This document shows, piece by piece, positions 1-8,409 of a stretch of DNA of 34,822 nucleotides (positions within the stretch are counted from its first letter, which is position 1; the number at the start of each line of letters is the position of its first letter). A program made the translations under genes and the position numbers. The notes below the pieces were generated by a model. The model saw only the letters and a list, made by a program, of their open reading frames with translations, did not search any database and was not told the origin of the DNA. This stretch comes from Alphaproteobacteria bacterium (GTDB taxonomy: Bacteria; Pseudomonadota; Alphaproteobacteria; Rickettsiales; UBA8987), in the NCBI GenBank assembly GCA_030429725.1, contig JAUIEX010000019.1:1-34822 (forward strand). Reading direction: 5' to 3'.

Positions 1-1
1 T

Positions 2-1570
2 CAGTGTGCAAGCGGGGGTTATAATTCAGCAGACAAGGATGATTCGGGTGCATCATCAACCAACAAGCGTGCCCAGGGCTGTGATGAGTTGGATACGACA
101 TTCTCACTTGCTTCTGCAGGGACGTTACCTATTCCGCAGGCTGATTATAATGTCTCGATGGGGCATAAGATGTTTCATTTTACCCACACAAGCGGCACGG
201 GCCCGTGGACCCAATGGGTCTATACTCGTTACCCAAGTACTTCTTACGGAGAATCAAGATTTCCGATGCTGGATGGTTATACCGATTTTACATTTCTTAG
301 TGTGACAGCTAATGGGCCACTTAAAGACCACTGTGGTAGTAGTAGTTGTCGCAATAGCATTTATAGCTTTGGCACAACTGGGAATGTGAACTCTTATGGT
401 TTGATGGCAACAAGCAGTAGCACTTTGGGAAGTTCCTATTTTGGAGTAAGATCGGCTTCCTCGTATAAATATAGTACCACAGCTGAATCAACGACCACAC
501 CATCCGTGCAGGTTTATCGCTATGATTATGATTCTGGCACGCCGGCTAATTCTGTAGAGGATTTTTATGTTAACGGAGCACATGCCATGCAATCCGTTGG
601 TGCCGAAATCAGCTCTCAAGGCACCTCTTGGGGCGTGCAGGTGGGAGGGTGGAGATCTGGTTCCAGTTGTTGTGTTAATACCTTTGGGTTTGACGGCAAT
701 GTTGGTGCGTTGATTGCCTTTGATAAGGCATTGTCTGATTATGAAGTGAATCTGGTGAATCGCTGCATGATGCAAACTTGGGGTGCCTTGCCCAATTATA
801 AGGCCATTGGACTGTGGTTGGATGCCTATAGCCCGGATGATCTTTACACCGATGCGGCCTGCACCACGAATGTGGATTTTACCGGTGCTTCGGGCGCGCA
901 ATCCGTACTTTGCTGGAGGGATAAGAGTGATAATGATCATGAGGTAATTAATGCTGTAACCGCTAACGCGCCGATCTATGACACAACAGTGACACAGAAT
1001 GGTGCCACGGTGCTGACCTTTGACGGGGTGAATGATTATCTGAGTGTGGCCAGCGCCTCCAGCTTTGATGAGATTGATTCCATGGCGATTTTTGCGGTAT
1101 TCGCTGCGGATGATGTGACCAACGGCACAGGTGGGGTGCAGACGATTTTAGGCAAAGAAAACGCCAGCACTGACCAGCAATATGCGTTGGAAATTGCCAC
1201 GGCGGAGGATGGTGAAATTTCCTTCTATTTAGATAATAACACCAAGGGCAGCGATAATATTAATACGTCGGCAGATGTGCTGGAGGATGAGACCTATGCG
1301 CTGGTGAGTATTTCCTTGGGTGTGCGCAGTGCCTTGGTGATTCCGACGGAAATGTATGTGAATGGAACGCGCACGCATTCAACCGCCACGCTGGACTCTG
1401 CCACGGTGGCGGACGCGCTGAATATCGGCAGAAGCAGTCTTTCATCCGGCAGCCAGTATTTTGGCGGAAAGATTGCTGAAATCATTATTTATAATGAGTC
1501 TGTTAACAGCTCGCAGCGCTTGCTGATAGAATCCTATCTGATGAATAAATGGGGGATTCCCCCGCCTTAG
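2..1570 (+). CDS. LamG/concanavalin-like jellyroll protein, 5' end cut by the window
   Basis: The frame is open from base 2, so the start lies outside the window; a TTG at 89 is only the first start-like codon inside it. About 522 residues are visible. They form two tandem beta-rich units. The first ends near base 790 with a helix-like tail (ALSDYEVNLVNRCMMQTWG). The second ends at the stop with a matching tail (VNSSQRLLIESYLMNKWG). The phrases LTFDGVNDYLSV and YFGGKIAEIIIYN are typical of LamG-like jellyroll domains that bind carbohydrate or other ligands. Cys pairs (DHCGSSSCRN, GSSCCVN, AACTT with VLCW) suggest disulfides and hence export. In alphaproteobacteria such domains often follow a prepilin-type or signal-peptide N-terminus, but that part is not visible. 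The domain call is good; the substrate is unknown. Confidence 0.75.
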   Translation, partial: QCASGGYNSADKDDSGASSTNKRAQGCDELDTTFSLASAGTLPIPQADYNVSMGHKMFHFTHTSGTGPWTQWVYTRYPSTSYGESRFPMLDGYTDFTFLSVTANGPLKDHCGSSSCRNSIYSFGTTGNVNSYGLMATSSSTLGSSYFGVRSASSYKYSTTAESTTTPSVQVYRYDYDSGTPANSVEDFYVNGAHAMQSVGAEISSQGTSWGVQVGGWRSGSSCCVNTFGFDGNVGALIAFDKALSDYEVNLVNRCMMQTWGALPNYKAIGLWLDAYSPDDLYTDAACTTNVDFTGASGAQSVLCWRDKSDNDHEVINAVTANAPIYDTTVTQNGATVLTFDGVNDYLSVASASSFDEIDSMAIFAVFAADDVTNGTGGVQTILGKENASTDQQYALEIATAEDGEISFYLDNNTKGSDNINTSADVLEDETYALVSISLGVRSALVIPTEMYVNGTRTHSTATLDSATVADALNIGRSSLSSGSQYFGGKIAEIIIYNESVNSSQRLLIESYLMNKWGIPPP

Positions 1571-1608
1571 ATAGTGGCGGTGACAACCTAAAGCATGCGG
1601 GGTTTTTT
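1551..1608. terminator. Convergent terminator region between the LamG gene and the DMT transporter
   Basis: GGGGG-ATT-CCCCC (1551-1563) forms a short hairpin. Read on the minus strand it is followed by ATTTATT, which suits the end of the transporter transcript. On the plus strand, CCCCGC (1560-1565) can pair with GCGGGG (1597-1602), directly followed by six T, which suits the end of the LamG transcript. The plus-strand loop is long, so that half is less certain. Confidence 0.4.
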
Positions 1609-2502
1609 AATGCGGTTGGCAATGATGATGCCGCTGAAGATGCAGGCGAAAGATGCCAGATGGTAAAGCCGGACGGGCTCTTCCAGAAAAAGAATGGCCA
1701 TGATCGCGCCGAAAAGCGGGATGGTGTAATAGATCAGCCCGGTACGCACCGCGCCCAGAATGCCAACGGCGTGATTCCAGCCAAACCAGGCGATGATGGA
1801 GGCGCCAACCCCCAGATAGAGAACCAGCAGGCCGCTTTCTGTGGTCACCGGCATCCAGCCATAGGTGAGGCCTTCCCAAAGGGCGAACGGCAACAATGCC
1901 ACAAGGCCGATGACGGTGATGGTGAATAAAAAGACGGATGGTTTCATGGCCGAAGGGCGGTATTTCAGCATAACGCAATACACCCCCCAGCACATGGCGC
2001 TGAAGCAGAGGATAAAGTCTCCTTGCGCGAAATTGAGGGTCAGCAACGTGCTGAAACTGCCTTTCAGAATGACAATAAAAGCGCCGATGAGTGCCAGCCC
2101 CATGCCAAGAAGCATGGGTTTGGTGGCGCGTTCCTGCTTTAAGGCGATGGCGAAGAGGAGTGTCCAGAGCGGCGCGGTGGCGCTGATGATGGCGATGTTG
2201 TTGGCATTGGTGCTGTGCGCGGCGATATAGACCAATGTGTTGAACACGCCAACGCCGATAATGCCCATCACCAGCATCACGCGCCATGCTTTGCGTGCCA
2301 GAGGAAGCTGCGTGCGCAGATGCGGCCAGGCAATGGGCAGAATGAATATCAGGGCGCATGTCCAGCGCCAGAAGGCCAGCTGGATGGGCGGCGCCCATGC
2401 ATGCACACCACGCGCCATCACAAAATTTCCTGCCCAGATGATGCAGGCAATGAGCGCCAGCAACATGGCATAGGCAATGGGGCGTGAGTGGGTAAGCCTC
2501 AT
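1588..2502 (-). CDS. DMT superfamily (EamA) transporter
   Basis: This is a 304-residue polytopic protein with about ten hydrophobic segments in two EamA-like halves. The first half starts LALIACIIWAGNFVMARG and the second AMCWGVYCVMLKYRPSA. The late stretch IPLFGAIMAILFLEEP is characteristic of EamA drug/metabolite transporters. The start at 2502 is chosen over an upstream in-frame codon at 2562 because AGGAG stands about nine bases before it, and because the longer form would run into the VanZ gene (stop at 2534). It is the last gene of a minus-strand group with the VanZ and O-antigen ligase-like genes. The substrate (amino acid, nucleoside, drug or other metabolite) cannot be read from the sequence. 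Confidence 0.85.
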   Translation of the reverse strand: MRLTHSRPIAYAMLLALIACIIWAGNFVMARGVHAWAPPIQLAFWRWTCALIFILPIAWPHLRTQLPLARKAWRVMLVMGIIGVGVFNTLVYIAAHSTNANNIAIISATAPLWTLLFAIALKQERATKPMLLGMGLALIGAFIVILKGSFSTLLTLNFAQGDFILCFSAMCWGVYCVMLKYRPSAMKPSVFLFTITVIGLVALLPFALWEGLTYGWMPVTTESGLLVLYLGVGASIIAWFGWNHAVGILGAVRTGLIYYTIPLFGAIMAILFLEEPVRLYHLASFACIFSGIIIANRIKKPRML

Positions 2503-2533
2503 GACAAAATATCTCCTGTTTTTAGAGCAGTGT

Positions 2534-2902
2534 TCAGCGCCGCTTTTGCCAATAAACCACAAAGCGGATGGCCAGCCATCCCAACATGATGCCGAGTGTG
2601 TTAAAGGCCAGATCCGCCAAAGAGGCGCGGCGATGAGGAATGAAATATTGCGCTATTTCCATGGCCATCCCGAAAAAGAAGACGCATAATGCGACCACAA
2701 GCTGCTGCCGCCATGTGGTGGCTTTGAAGGTGAGCATGGTTAGAAAGGAAAGGCTGAAATATCCCAGAAGGTGCAGGATTTTATCCGTGCCATAGCGCTG
2801 GGTGGGTGAAAAAACGCCAAGCAGCGAGCCGGCCAGCATGCAGATGAGCAAGGCAATGGTGAGAACTCGTAATTTATGGCGCTTGAGGTGGCGGATCATC
2901 AT
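2534..2902 (-). CDS. VanZ-family membrane protein
   Basis: This is a small four-helix membrane protein (122 aa from 2902). The pattern YGTDKILHLLGYFSLSFL, then a helix containing MAMEIAQYFIPHR, then ASLADLAFNTLGIMLGW, is the VanZ-like signature (D-K-x-x-H in loop 1, E-x-x-Q, and D-x-x-x-N-x-x-G). Members occur in glycopeptide-resistance clusters and widely elsewhere with unknown function; nothing here points to resistance. In-frame ATGs exist at 2917, 2911, 2902 and 2899. GAGAA just before 2902/2899 favours those two. The start overlaps the end of the ligase-like gene, so the two are probably translated together. Confidence 0.75.
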   Translation of the reverse strand: MMIRHLKRHKLRVLTIALLICMLAGSLLGVFSPTQRYGTDKILHLLGYFSLSFLTMLTFKATTWRQQLVVALCVFFFGMAMEIAQYFIPHRRASLADLAFNTLGIMLGWLAIRFVVYWQKRR

Positions 2903-4115
2903 GATTCTCATTGGCATGTTGCGTGCCCTGACGCAAGCCTGCTGTGATGTAAAAGATGGCAATCATGATATCAAAGCGCCGCATGCTGGAAATGGGCCCG
3001 GACATGAGCAGTAGTGAGAGGCCGCCAAACACGAAAGCGGCAACGGCGGGGTCAATCTTCTGCGCCTTGCAGGAGCGAACCGCCAGCCGGATGACCAGAA
3101 AGAAGATGGCAATGGCGGTGAGCATGGCCGGAATGCCATAAGGCACGGCCAGCTCCAGATAATATTGATGCGGAGATTCCGCCGCCACCTTGCGCTGCTC
3201 CATCAGCCAGATATAGGTGGGGCCGAAATGGCTGATAAATTCTCGCAAAGAGGCGCCGGTGATCGGGCTATCCAGAATAACGGTGATGCTGGCATGAATC
3301 ATCAGCGTGCGCTCCACATTGCTTAAGGTGGCAATGCCGCGCTCAAAAAACCATTGGCCAAGCTGCACGATATTATCCGGCTCATAAGCGATCATCACCG
3401 GGATAACAGGCGTTAGCGGGAAGATGAGCGCGGCGGAAACCCAGACCCAGTTGGGCATTTTGATGTAGCGCACCATGTAATAAAAGCCAAGGCCAAGGGG
3501 CAAGGTGAGCATGGTGGTGCGGGCGCCGGAAGGAAAGCTGAGCGCAATGACAAGGAAGGTGCCGATCAACAGAAAGCGGCGGATGGGCTTGCTGTGATAA
3601 TGCCCCAGAAACCAACCCGCCAGAAAAGTGGTGGCCGGGTTTGGCAGCAGGTATTTGATCATGTTATTGGCCTGAGAATCATCCAGCAGATTGTGCACAC
3701 CATCAAAAACGGCGTTAAAAATATAGCTGCATAAAAAGCCGCAGGCCACGGTGAGAATATGGCGCTTTTCCGGCAGCAGGGTATAGCCGGCAAACAGGCC
3801 GTAAAAAATGATGAATTTGAAGATGGTGCGCGCCATGACGGCCGTGCCGTTATCATGCAGAATTTCCGCCATGCCCGCCCACATGGAAAGCGCCACACCC
3901 AGCAGCAATGCCAGCAGGCCGGCCGTTTGCCGCAGCACCGTGCCACTGACGAGAAAGCCCAGCCCCATCATGCCGAAAAGCACAATTTCCGCGATGGGAA
4001 CGTTAAAATCCGCATCGGTCTTTTCGTTCAGATAGAACAGCACCGCGCCCACCCAGAAAAGCGGGCAGCTGAGGGTGATCTGATAAGGCGATGGGACGGG
4101 TTGAGAAAGCTTCAC
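2874..4115 (-). CDS. O-antigen ligase/polymerase-like membrane protein
   Basis: This is a 413-residue protein with about ten to eleven hydrophobic helices and one larger hydrophilic loop (residues about 240-320) that ends in SPHQYYLELAVPYGIPAML. That His-x-x-Tyr-Leu motif before a helix with Gly-Ile-Pro is the mark of the Wzy/WaaL O-antigen ligase-like family, which moves lipid-linked glycans in the periplasm. The start is GTG at 4113-4115 with no clear Shine-Dalgarno. The gene lies about 35 bp downstream of orf184 and overlaps the VanZ gene. No glycosyltransferases are nearby, so its glycan partner is unknown; a polymerase role is as likely as a ligase role. Confidence 0.65.
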   Translation of the reverse strand: MKLSQPVPSPYQITLSCPLFWVGAVLFYLNEKTDADFNVPIAEIVLFGMMGLGFLVSGTVLRQTAGLLALLLGVALSMWAGMAEILHDNGTAVMARTIFKFIIFYGLFAGYTLLPEKRHILTVACGFLCSYIFNAVFDGVHNLLDDSQANNMIKYLLPNPATTFLAGWFLGHYHSKPIRRFLLIGTFLVIALSFPSGARTTMLTLPLGLGFYYMVRYIKMPNWVWVSAALIFPLTPVIPVMIAYEPDNIVQLGQWFFERGIATLSNVERTLMIHASITVILDSPITGASLREFISHFGPTYIWLMEQRKVAAESPHQYYLELAVPYGIPAMLTAIAIFFLVIRLAVRSCKAQKIDPAVAAFVFGGLSLLLMSGPISSMRRFDIMIAIFYITAGLRQGTQHANENHDDPPPQAP

Positions 4116-4150
4116 AAAGGTGAGTTTAAATCACCCGGCGGGGAACACAA

Positions 4151-4705
4151 TCATTTTAAGGTGTATAGCACGGAGGTATGCCCTGCTGTGGTGTTGAAAG
4201 TCGCGTCCCCGACGCCAAGAGGTTTGGGTGGTTGAGGTGACAAATTGACATTGACGTCGGTTTTAGCTAGTTCAGGTTGAATATCCGAAGCTTTTTTCTT
4301 AGCCATATTGTTGCAGACTTCTTGTATAGTTTTCGCGATGAAAGAGCGTAATTCTTTAATTTTTTCCTCTTTTTCTTTCGGGTTAAGCTTTAACCGGTCA
4401 AACTCATAACCATCTAACGTAGCCTGAAAAGTGTAGGAACCATTATGGTTATCATAGACAGGGGTGATGGACTTAATCAGGGCATTTAATGGATCTTCTT
4501 TGGTATTTAAGGTTTCAATAAATTTCTCTCTGAGATTTTCAAATTGTTTCAGATCGTTATTGACGTCCGACTCGGTATTTTTTTCAGCATAGACACTTGG
4601 GAAAACAAGCGTAACACTGATGGCAATGGGTTGATGAAAGCCAATTTGTGCTTTGATTTCATTATCAATATAGACAAATAAATCAGTTTTGTTGCTATCT
4701 GTCAT
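4151..4705 (-). CDS. Unrecognised 184-residue protein (orf184)
   Basis: I do not recognise this protein. It has no signal peptide or membrane segment. Residues about 28-37 form a strand (ISVTLVF), about 90-105 form another (GSYTFQATLDG), and about 115-140 form a charged amphipathic helix (KEEKIKELRSFIAKTIQEV). The tail is Pro-rich (SPQPPKPL). The start ATG at 4705 has GAGAG with good spacing. The base composition is visibly richer in A/T than the ligase and uvrB genes on either side. It lies 7 bp after orf207, with its ribosome site overlapping that gene's end, and looks like a diverged relative of it. Confidence 0.6.
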   Translation of the reverse strand: MTDSNKTDLFVYIDNEIKAQIGFHQPIAISVTLVFPSVYAEKNTESDVNNDLKQFENLREKFIETLNTKEDPLNALIKSITPVYDNHNGSYTFQATLDGYEFDRLKLNPKEKEEKIKELRSFIAKTIQEVCNNMAKKKASDIQPELAKTDVNVNLSPQPPKPLGVGDATFNTTAGHTSVLYTLK

Positions 4706-4712
4706 CTTTCTC

Positions 4713-5336
4713 TCACTGTGTTCGGGCGGGTTGCGCTGGAATGGTTACTTGTGCGAAATTTACCCCTTCGCCACTGGCTTTTGGCTTCACTGTGGGGATT
4801 TCTTTTCCTGAAAGGGCACGCACCATCTGAAACAGAAAGCCTTTTATCTCTCTTAATCCGGTTTCTCTCTCTTCATTTTTTGGCATGGTTTCGACCGGCA
4901 GGGTGAAGGAATAAGAATATTTTGTGCCATCCTCCGTGTTTTTCCAGGAATAGGTGATGTCCCGGCTTTCCGAGGAAGTTTCCTGAAAGGAAAAGTCGAT
5001 TCTTTGAGAGTCCAGCGCTCTTTGGCTGTGTTTTTCAAGTGCCTGTTTCAGCAATTGCGGATAGTATATTTTTTCATTGGTCTGGGTAGAAAAAACCGGG
5101 TCACTTCTTTGATCGCCATCCTCACTTTTCGTGGGCTGATTGAGCATGGGAAGCTTTTTATCACAGCAAATGGTGATGGTGATTTCAGGGAGATCCTTGC
5201 CGTTATCCGTGTGGGATATTTCATAATGCGAGACATCTTTCCGGTTCACCTCATCAAAGAGTTTTTCCAGCTCGTCCGGCTGGAAAACTTTGTATTGTCT
5301 AGGATTATTTTCTGCGTGGGGATTTTGCTCACTCAT
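4713..5336 (-). CDS. Unrecognised 207-residue protein (orf207)
   Basis: This is a soluble protein with no recognised family. The order of elements resembles orf184: a strand (PEITITICCD), a Lys/Gln-rich helix (YYPQLLKQALEKHSQ), beta strands (RIDFSFQET, TKYSYSFTLP), an amphipathic helix (ETGLREIKGFLFQMVRAL) and a last strand (VNFAQVTIP). The first residues are very polar. It is the first gene of the probable unit orf207-orf184-ligase-VanZ-DMT and is divergent from uvrB across a gap of about 55-70 bp. A GAAAAG next to the ATG is only a weak ribosome site. Its function is unknown. Confidence 0.6.
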   Translation of the reverse strand: MSEQNPHAENNPRQYKVFQPDELEKLFDEVNRKDVSHYEISHTDNGKDLPEITITICCDKKLPMLNQPTKSEDGDQRSDPVFSTQTNEKIYYPQLLKQALEKHSQRALDSQRIDFSFQETSSESRDITYSWKNTEDGTKYSYSFTLPVETMPKNEERETGLREIKGFLFQMVRALSGKEIPTVKPKASGEGVNFAQVTIPAQPARTQ

Positions 5337-5393
5337 ACTTTTCAGTATAAACCGGCAAGATTAAGCATAGGTTAATGCATTCCGATAAAAATG

Positions 5394-5413
5394 CCCTATA
5401 TAGGGTGCATGCA
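5394..5413. promoter_or_regulatory. Adjacent perfect palindromes at the uvrB start
   Basis: CCCTATATAGGG (5394-5405) is a perfect 12-bp palindrome and TGCATGCA (5406-5413) follows directly and covers the probable uvrB start codon at 5409. A TATAAA at 5346-5351 could be the -10 box of uvrB. No alphaproteobacterial LexA box (GTTC-N7-GTTC or its reverse) was seen between the two divergent genes. Whether the palindromes are an operator or chance is open. Confidence 0.3.
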
Positions 5414-7496
5414 TTTTGAACTTGCCTCGGAATATAGCCCGGCGGGGGATCAGCCCGCCGCAATTGCCAAGCTGGTGGGCGGGCTGCAGGCGGGTATGAA
5501 AGATCAGGTATTGCTGGGTGCGACGGGCACGGGCAAAACCTTCACCATGGCCAATATTATTCAGCAGATGGATAAACCAACGCTGATTATGGCACATAAT
5601 AAAACCTTGGCCGCGCAGCTTTATTCTGAATTTAAGCGGTTTTTCCCGAAGAATGCGGTGGAATATTTCGTCTCCTATTATGATTATTACCAGCCGGAAG
5701 CTTACGTGGCGAAGACGGATACGTTCATTGAGAAGGATTCCTCCATCAATGAGCAGATTGACCGCATGCGCCATTCCGCCACGCGCGCACTCTTGGAACG
5801 GCGGGATGTGATCGTGATTTCGTCCGTCTCCTGCATTTACGGCCTCGGCTCGCCGGAGCTTTACCTGCAGATGACCTTTGAGGTGGAAGCCGGCAAGCAA
5901 TATGACATGCGGGCGCTGATGGGCAAGCTGGTGGAGCTGCAATATGAGCGCAAAGACGCCGCGTTTGAGCGCGGGTCGTTCCGCGTGCGCGGGGATGTGC
6001 TGGATATTTTCCCCAGCCATTATGAGGATATGGCCTGGCGGCTGTCTTTCTTTGGCGATGAGCTGGAGGAAATCTATGAATTTGACCCGCTGACCGGGGA
6101 GCGGGGGCAGGCGCTGGAAAAAACCACCATCTTCGCCAATTCCCACCATGTGACACCGCGCCCAACCCTGTTGCAGGCCGTGGAGCTGATTAAGGGGGAG
6201 TTGAAAACCCGCATTGAGGAGCTTGACTATCAAGGTAAATTACTGGAATCTCAGCGTATTTCACAGCGCACACAGTTTGATCTGGAAATGATTCTGGAGG
6301 CCGGAACCTGTAAGGGCATTGAGAATTATTCCCGCTATTTAAGCGGGCGCGGCAAAGGCCAGCCGCCGCCAACCCTGTTTGAATATCTGCCGGAGGATGC
6401 CTTGCTGTTTGTGGATGAAAGCCACGTGACCGTGCCGCAGATTCACGGCATGTATAATGGTGACCGGGCGCGCAAGACCACACTGGTGGAGCATGGCTTT
6501 CGCCTGCCTTCGGCGCTGGATAACCGCCCACTTAAAGGGGAGGAATGGCAGCAGATGCGCCCGCAGACCATCCATGTTTCCGCCACACCATCGGTGTGGG
6601 AAATGGAGCGGGCAAAGGAGAGTTGGCTGATAGCTCACGGCGAGCCAGCAGGCGAGCGCAGCCTTGAGCCCCGTCTCATGGGAAGTTCAGAAGAACTTCC
6701 CGGAGACAATCATACACTGCCACGGTACGTGGCAGAGCAGATTATTCGCCCGACCGGGCTGGTGGATCCGGTTTGTGTGATTCATCCCGTCACACCCAAG
6801 GATAAGCAGCCCGGTCAGGTGGATGATGTGATTGCGCAGTGTAAAGCCGAGAACGCCAAAGGGCGGCGGGTGCTGATCACCACTTTGACCAAAAAAATGG
6901 CCGAAAATCTGACCGAATATATGCAGGAAGCGGGCGTGAAAGTGGCCTATCTGCATTCGGATATTGATACGCTGGAGCGTGTGGAGATCCTTAATGATTT
7001 GCGCCGTGGCAGCGTGGAAGTGTTGATTGGCATCAACCTGCTGCGGGAGGGTTTAGACCTGCCGGAAGTGGGGCTGGTGGCGATTTTGGATGCGGATAAG
7101 GCCGGGTTTTTACGCAGTGAAACTGCGCTGATTCAAACCATTGGCCGCGCAGCACGCAACGTGGATGGGCGGGTGATTCTCTACGCCGATGAAATGACCA
7201 AGGCCATGACAGCCGCGCTGGCGGAAACGGAACGAAGGCGCACCAAACAGCTGGCGCATAACAAGAAGCATGGCATTACGCCCAAGACGATCATGAAAGC
7301 CATCAGTGATGATCTGAAGCGGAGTGAGGAGAGCAAAAGTAAGGGCAGGAAATCTTCTCAAGAGGCTGAACTTTCCATCGAGCAATTGCGTAAAGCCATG
7401 CTGAAAGCCGCTGAAAACCTCGAATTTGAAGAAGCTGCCCGCTTGCGTGATCTGCTACAGAAAAGTGAAGAAAAGGCGCTTGGTATTGCCGCTTAA
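5409..7496 (+). CDS. uvrB: Excinuclease ABC subunit B
   Basis: UvrB is the damage-verifying helicase-like subunit of nucleotide excision repair. It is loaded by UvrA and recruits UvrC. Counting from 5409: Walker A GATGTGKT (about 37-44), the DNA-clamping beta-hairpin with [10 protein letters not shown] (about 90), DESH Walker B (about 335), SATPS (about 391), motif [11 protein letters not shown] (about 576), and a C-terminal UVR motif that binds UvrC (about 656-690). The ATG at 5409 fits the family N-terminus ([13 protein letters not shown]) better than the one at 5391, and AGGG stands just before it. The length is 695 aa against about 670 usual. The excess is mostly an insert of about 35 residues after [14 protein letters not shown], described separately. 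All motifs are intact, so the protein is probably active. Confidence 0.97.
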   Translation: MHFELASEYSPAGDQPAAIAKLVGGLQAGMKDQVLLGATGTGKTFTMANIIQQMDKPTLIMAHNKTLAAQLYSEFKRFFPKNAVEYFVSYYDYYQPEAYVAKTDTFIEKDSSINEQIDRMRHSATRALLERRDVIVISSVSCIYGLGSPELYLQMTFEVEAGKQYDMRALMGKLVELQYERKDAAFERGSFRVRGDVLDIFPSHYEDMAWRLSFFGDELEEIYEFDPLTGERGQALEKTTIFANSHHVTPRPTLLQAVELIKGELKTRIEELDYQGKLLESQRISQRTQFDLEMILEAGTCKGIENYSRYLSGRGKGQPPPTLFEYLPEDALLFVDESHVTVPQIHGMYNGDRARKTTLVEHGFRLPSALDNRPLKGEEWQQMRPQTIHVSATPSVWEMERAKESWLIAHGEPAGERSLEPRLMGSSEELPGDNHTLPRYVAEQIIRPTGLVDPVCVIHPVTPKDKQPGQVDDVIAQCKAENAKGRRVLITTLTKKMAENLTEYMQEAGVKVAYLHSDIDTLERVEILNDLRRGSVEVLIGINLLREGLDLPEVGLVAILDADKAGFLRSETALIQTIGRAARNVDGRVILYADEMTKAMTAALAETERRRTKQLAHNKKHGITPKTIMKAISDDLKRSEESKSKGRKSSQEAELSIEQLRKAMLKAAENLEFEEAARLRDLLQKSEEKALGIAA
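6621..6734 (+). repeat. In-frame palindromic insert within uvrB
   Basis: Compared with other UvrB proteins, which pass from the SATP motif almost directly to the x-EQ-x-x-RPTGL segment, about 35 extra codons are present. The DNA is strongly palindromic. GGGAAGTTC-AGAA-GAACTTCCC (6680-6701) is a perfect 9-bp stem with a 4-base loop, extended by GTCTC (6673-6677) pairing with GAGAC (6703-6707). TGCCACG-GTA-CGTGGCA (6718-6734) is a second, 7-bp stem. Size, structure and reading-frame preservation resemble the Rickettsia palindromic elements that insert inside genes. Membership of any named family is not shown. Confidence 0.6.
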
Positions 7497-7510
7497 GGTT
7501 TAACCCGGTG

Positions 7511-7774
7511 TTACAACCCCGCGATGCGTTGCCCTAATTGCTGGCCAAAATCCGTGAGGATGCGCGTCATATACGGCATGAATAAAATGGCGGCGAGGAA
7601 GATGGCGATGATTTTCGGCACGAAAGAGAGGGTCATTTCCTGAATTTGCGTTAAGGCCTGAAACAGGGAGATCACAAGACCCACCAACAGCGCCACCAGC
7701 ATCAGCGGCAGGCTGCATTTAAGCAGGACAAAGATGGCCTCCTTGCCTATTTCAATGACCTCTGTGGTTTCCAT
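7511..7774 (-). CDS. fliQ: Flagellar export apparatus protein FliQ
   Basis: This is an 87-residue protein with two transmembrane helices. The central LVGLVISLFQALTQIQEMTLSFVPK is the FliQ/EscS family signature; together with FliP and FliR it forms the export gate of the flagellar type III secretion system. The length is typical. It stands alone, convergent with uvrB and divergent from the lipoprotein gene, whereas in most bacteria fliQ lies beside fliP and fliR. No strong Shine-Dalgarno precedes the ATG at 7774. Confidence 0.95.
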   Translation of the reverse strand: METTEVIEIGKEAIFVLLKCSLPLMLVALLVGLVISLFQALTQIQEMTLSFVPKIIAIFLAAILFMPYMTRILTDFGQQLGQRIAGL

Positions 7775-7883
7775 AGCTATGCCATAGCACAGATGAAAAA
7801 TAGCAACAATGCAGCAATAGACGTTAACCCTGTGTTAAAGTGTTTTTGCTAAACTTACCCTAGATGAACATGGAGGGCATAGT

Positions 7884-8408
7884 ATGCGGATTTCAGGATT
7901 AATCATGGTTGGGCTTTTAGCGGTGGCGCTTTCGGCCTGTTCCGGGGCAAGGTCGCATAAGGTGCAGGCACTCCAAAAGAAGGATAAGAATTTAAGCTGC
8001 CGTGAAATTAAGCTGGAAATTAATGAAGCGGAATTTTATCGCAAGACGGCGGATAATAACAAACAGCCGGGCGTGAAGAGCCTGCTGATGCCGCTGGGTT
8101 ATATCTCCACCTATGTGGACGCGGATGATGCCGCCAGTGCTGCGAGTGCGCGGATTGACTATCTGAACCGTGTGTATGAGATTCTGAATTGCGATGCCGA
8201 GCCGCAGGCAATGCAGGTGCAGCAGGGTCAGCCGGCAATGAATGCGCCGATGACAGCGCCCGTGGGCGCAGTGCCAATGCAGCCGATGATGGTGCCGGCG
8301 CAACCAAGCATGGTGCCAATGCAGCGTTTTTATTATCAACAACCGATGATGCAACAGCCGATGATGGGCGGCATGGCCTCTCCGGTGAGTTATTCCGCAT
8401 ATTGGTAG
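7884..8408 (+). CDS. Small lipoprotein with Met/Gln/Pro-rich C-terminus
   Basis: The N-terminus is a lipoprotein signal with lipobox LSAC, making Cys19 the probable lipidated residue. The body (residues about 28-105) is helical and charged, with NLSCREIKLEINEAE and a second Cys in EILNCDAEP. The last 65 residues are low complexity, rich in Met, Pro and Gln, with repeated PMM/PMQ units (QPMMQQPMMGG). GGAGG lies seven bases before the ATG. It is divergent from fliQ and convergent with recJ (stop codons nearly touching). It is probably an envelope lipoprotein; the function is unknown. Similar N-terminal parts occur in short alphaproteobacterial lipoproteins without an assigned role. Confidence 0.8.
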   Translation: MRISGLIMVGLLAVALSACSGARSHKVQALQKKDKNLSCREIKLEINEAEFYRKTADNNKQPGVKSLLMPLGYISTYVDADDAASAASARIDYLNRVYEILNCDAEPQAMQVQQGQPAMNAPMTAPVGAVPMQPMMVPAQPSMVPMQRFYYQQPMMQQPMMGGMASPVSYSAYW

Positions 8409-8409
8409 T

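Noticed and set aside
1549..2487. Several plus-strand open frames opposite the DMT transporter
   Set aside because: They are antisense to a clear EamA protein, have no family features and lack ribosome sites; they follow from the codon bias of the minus-strand gene.
5337..5390. LexA box for uvrB
   Set aside because: No GTTC-N7-GTTC or GAAC-N7-GAAC pattern is present between the divergent genes.
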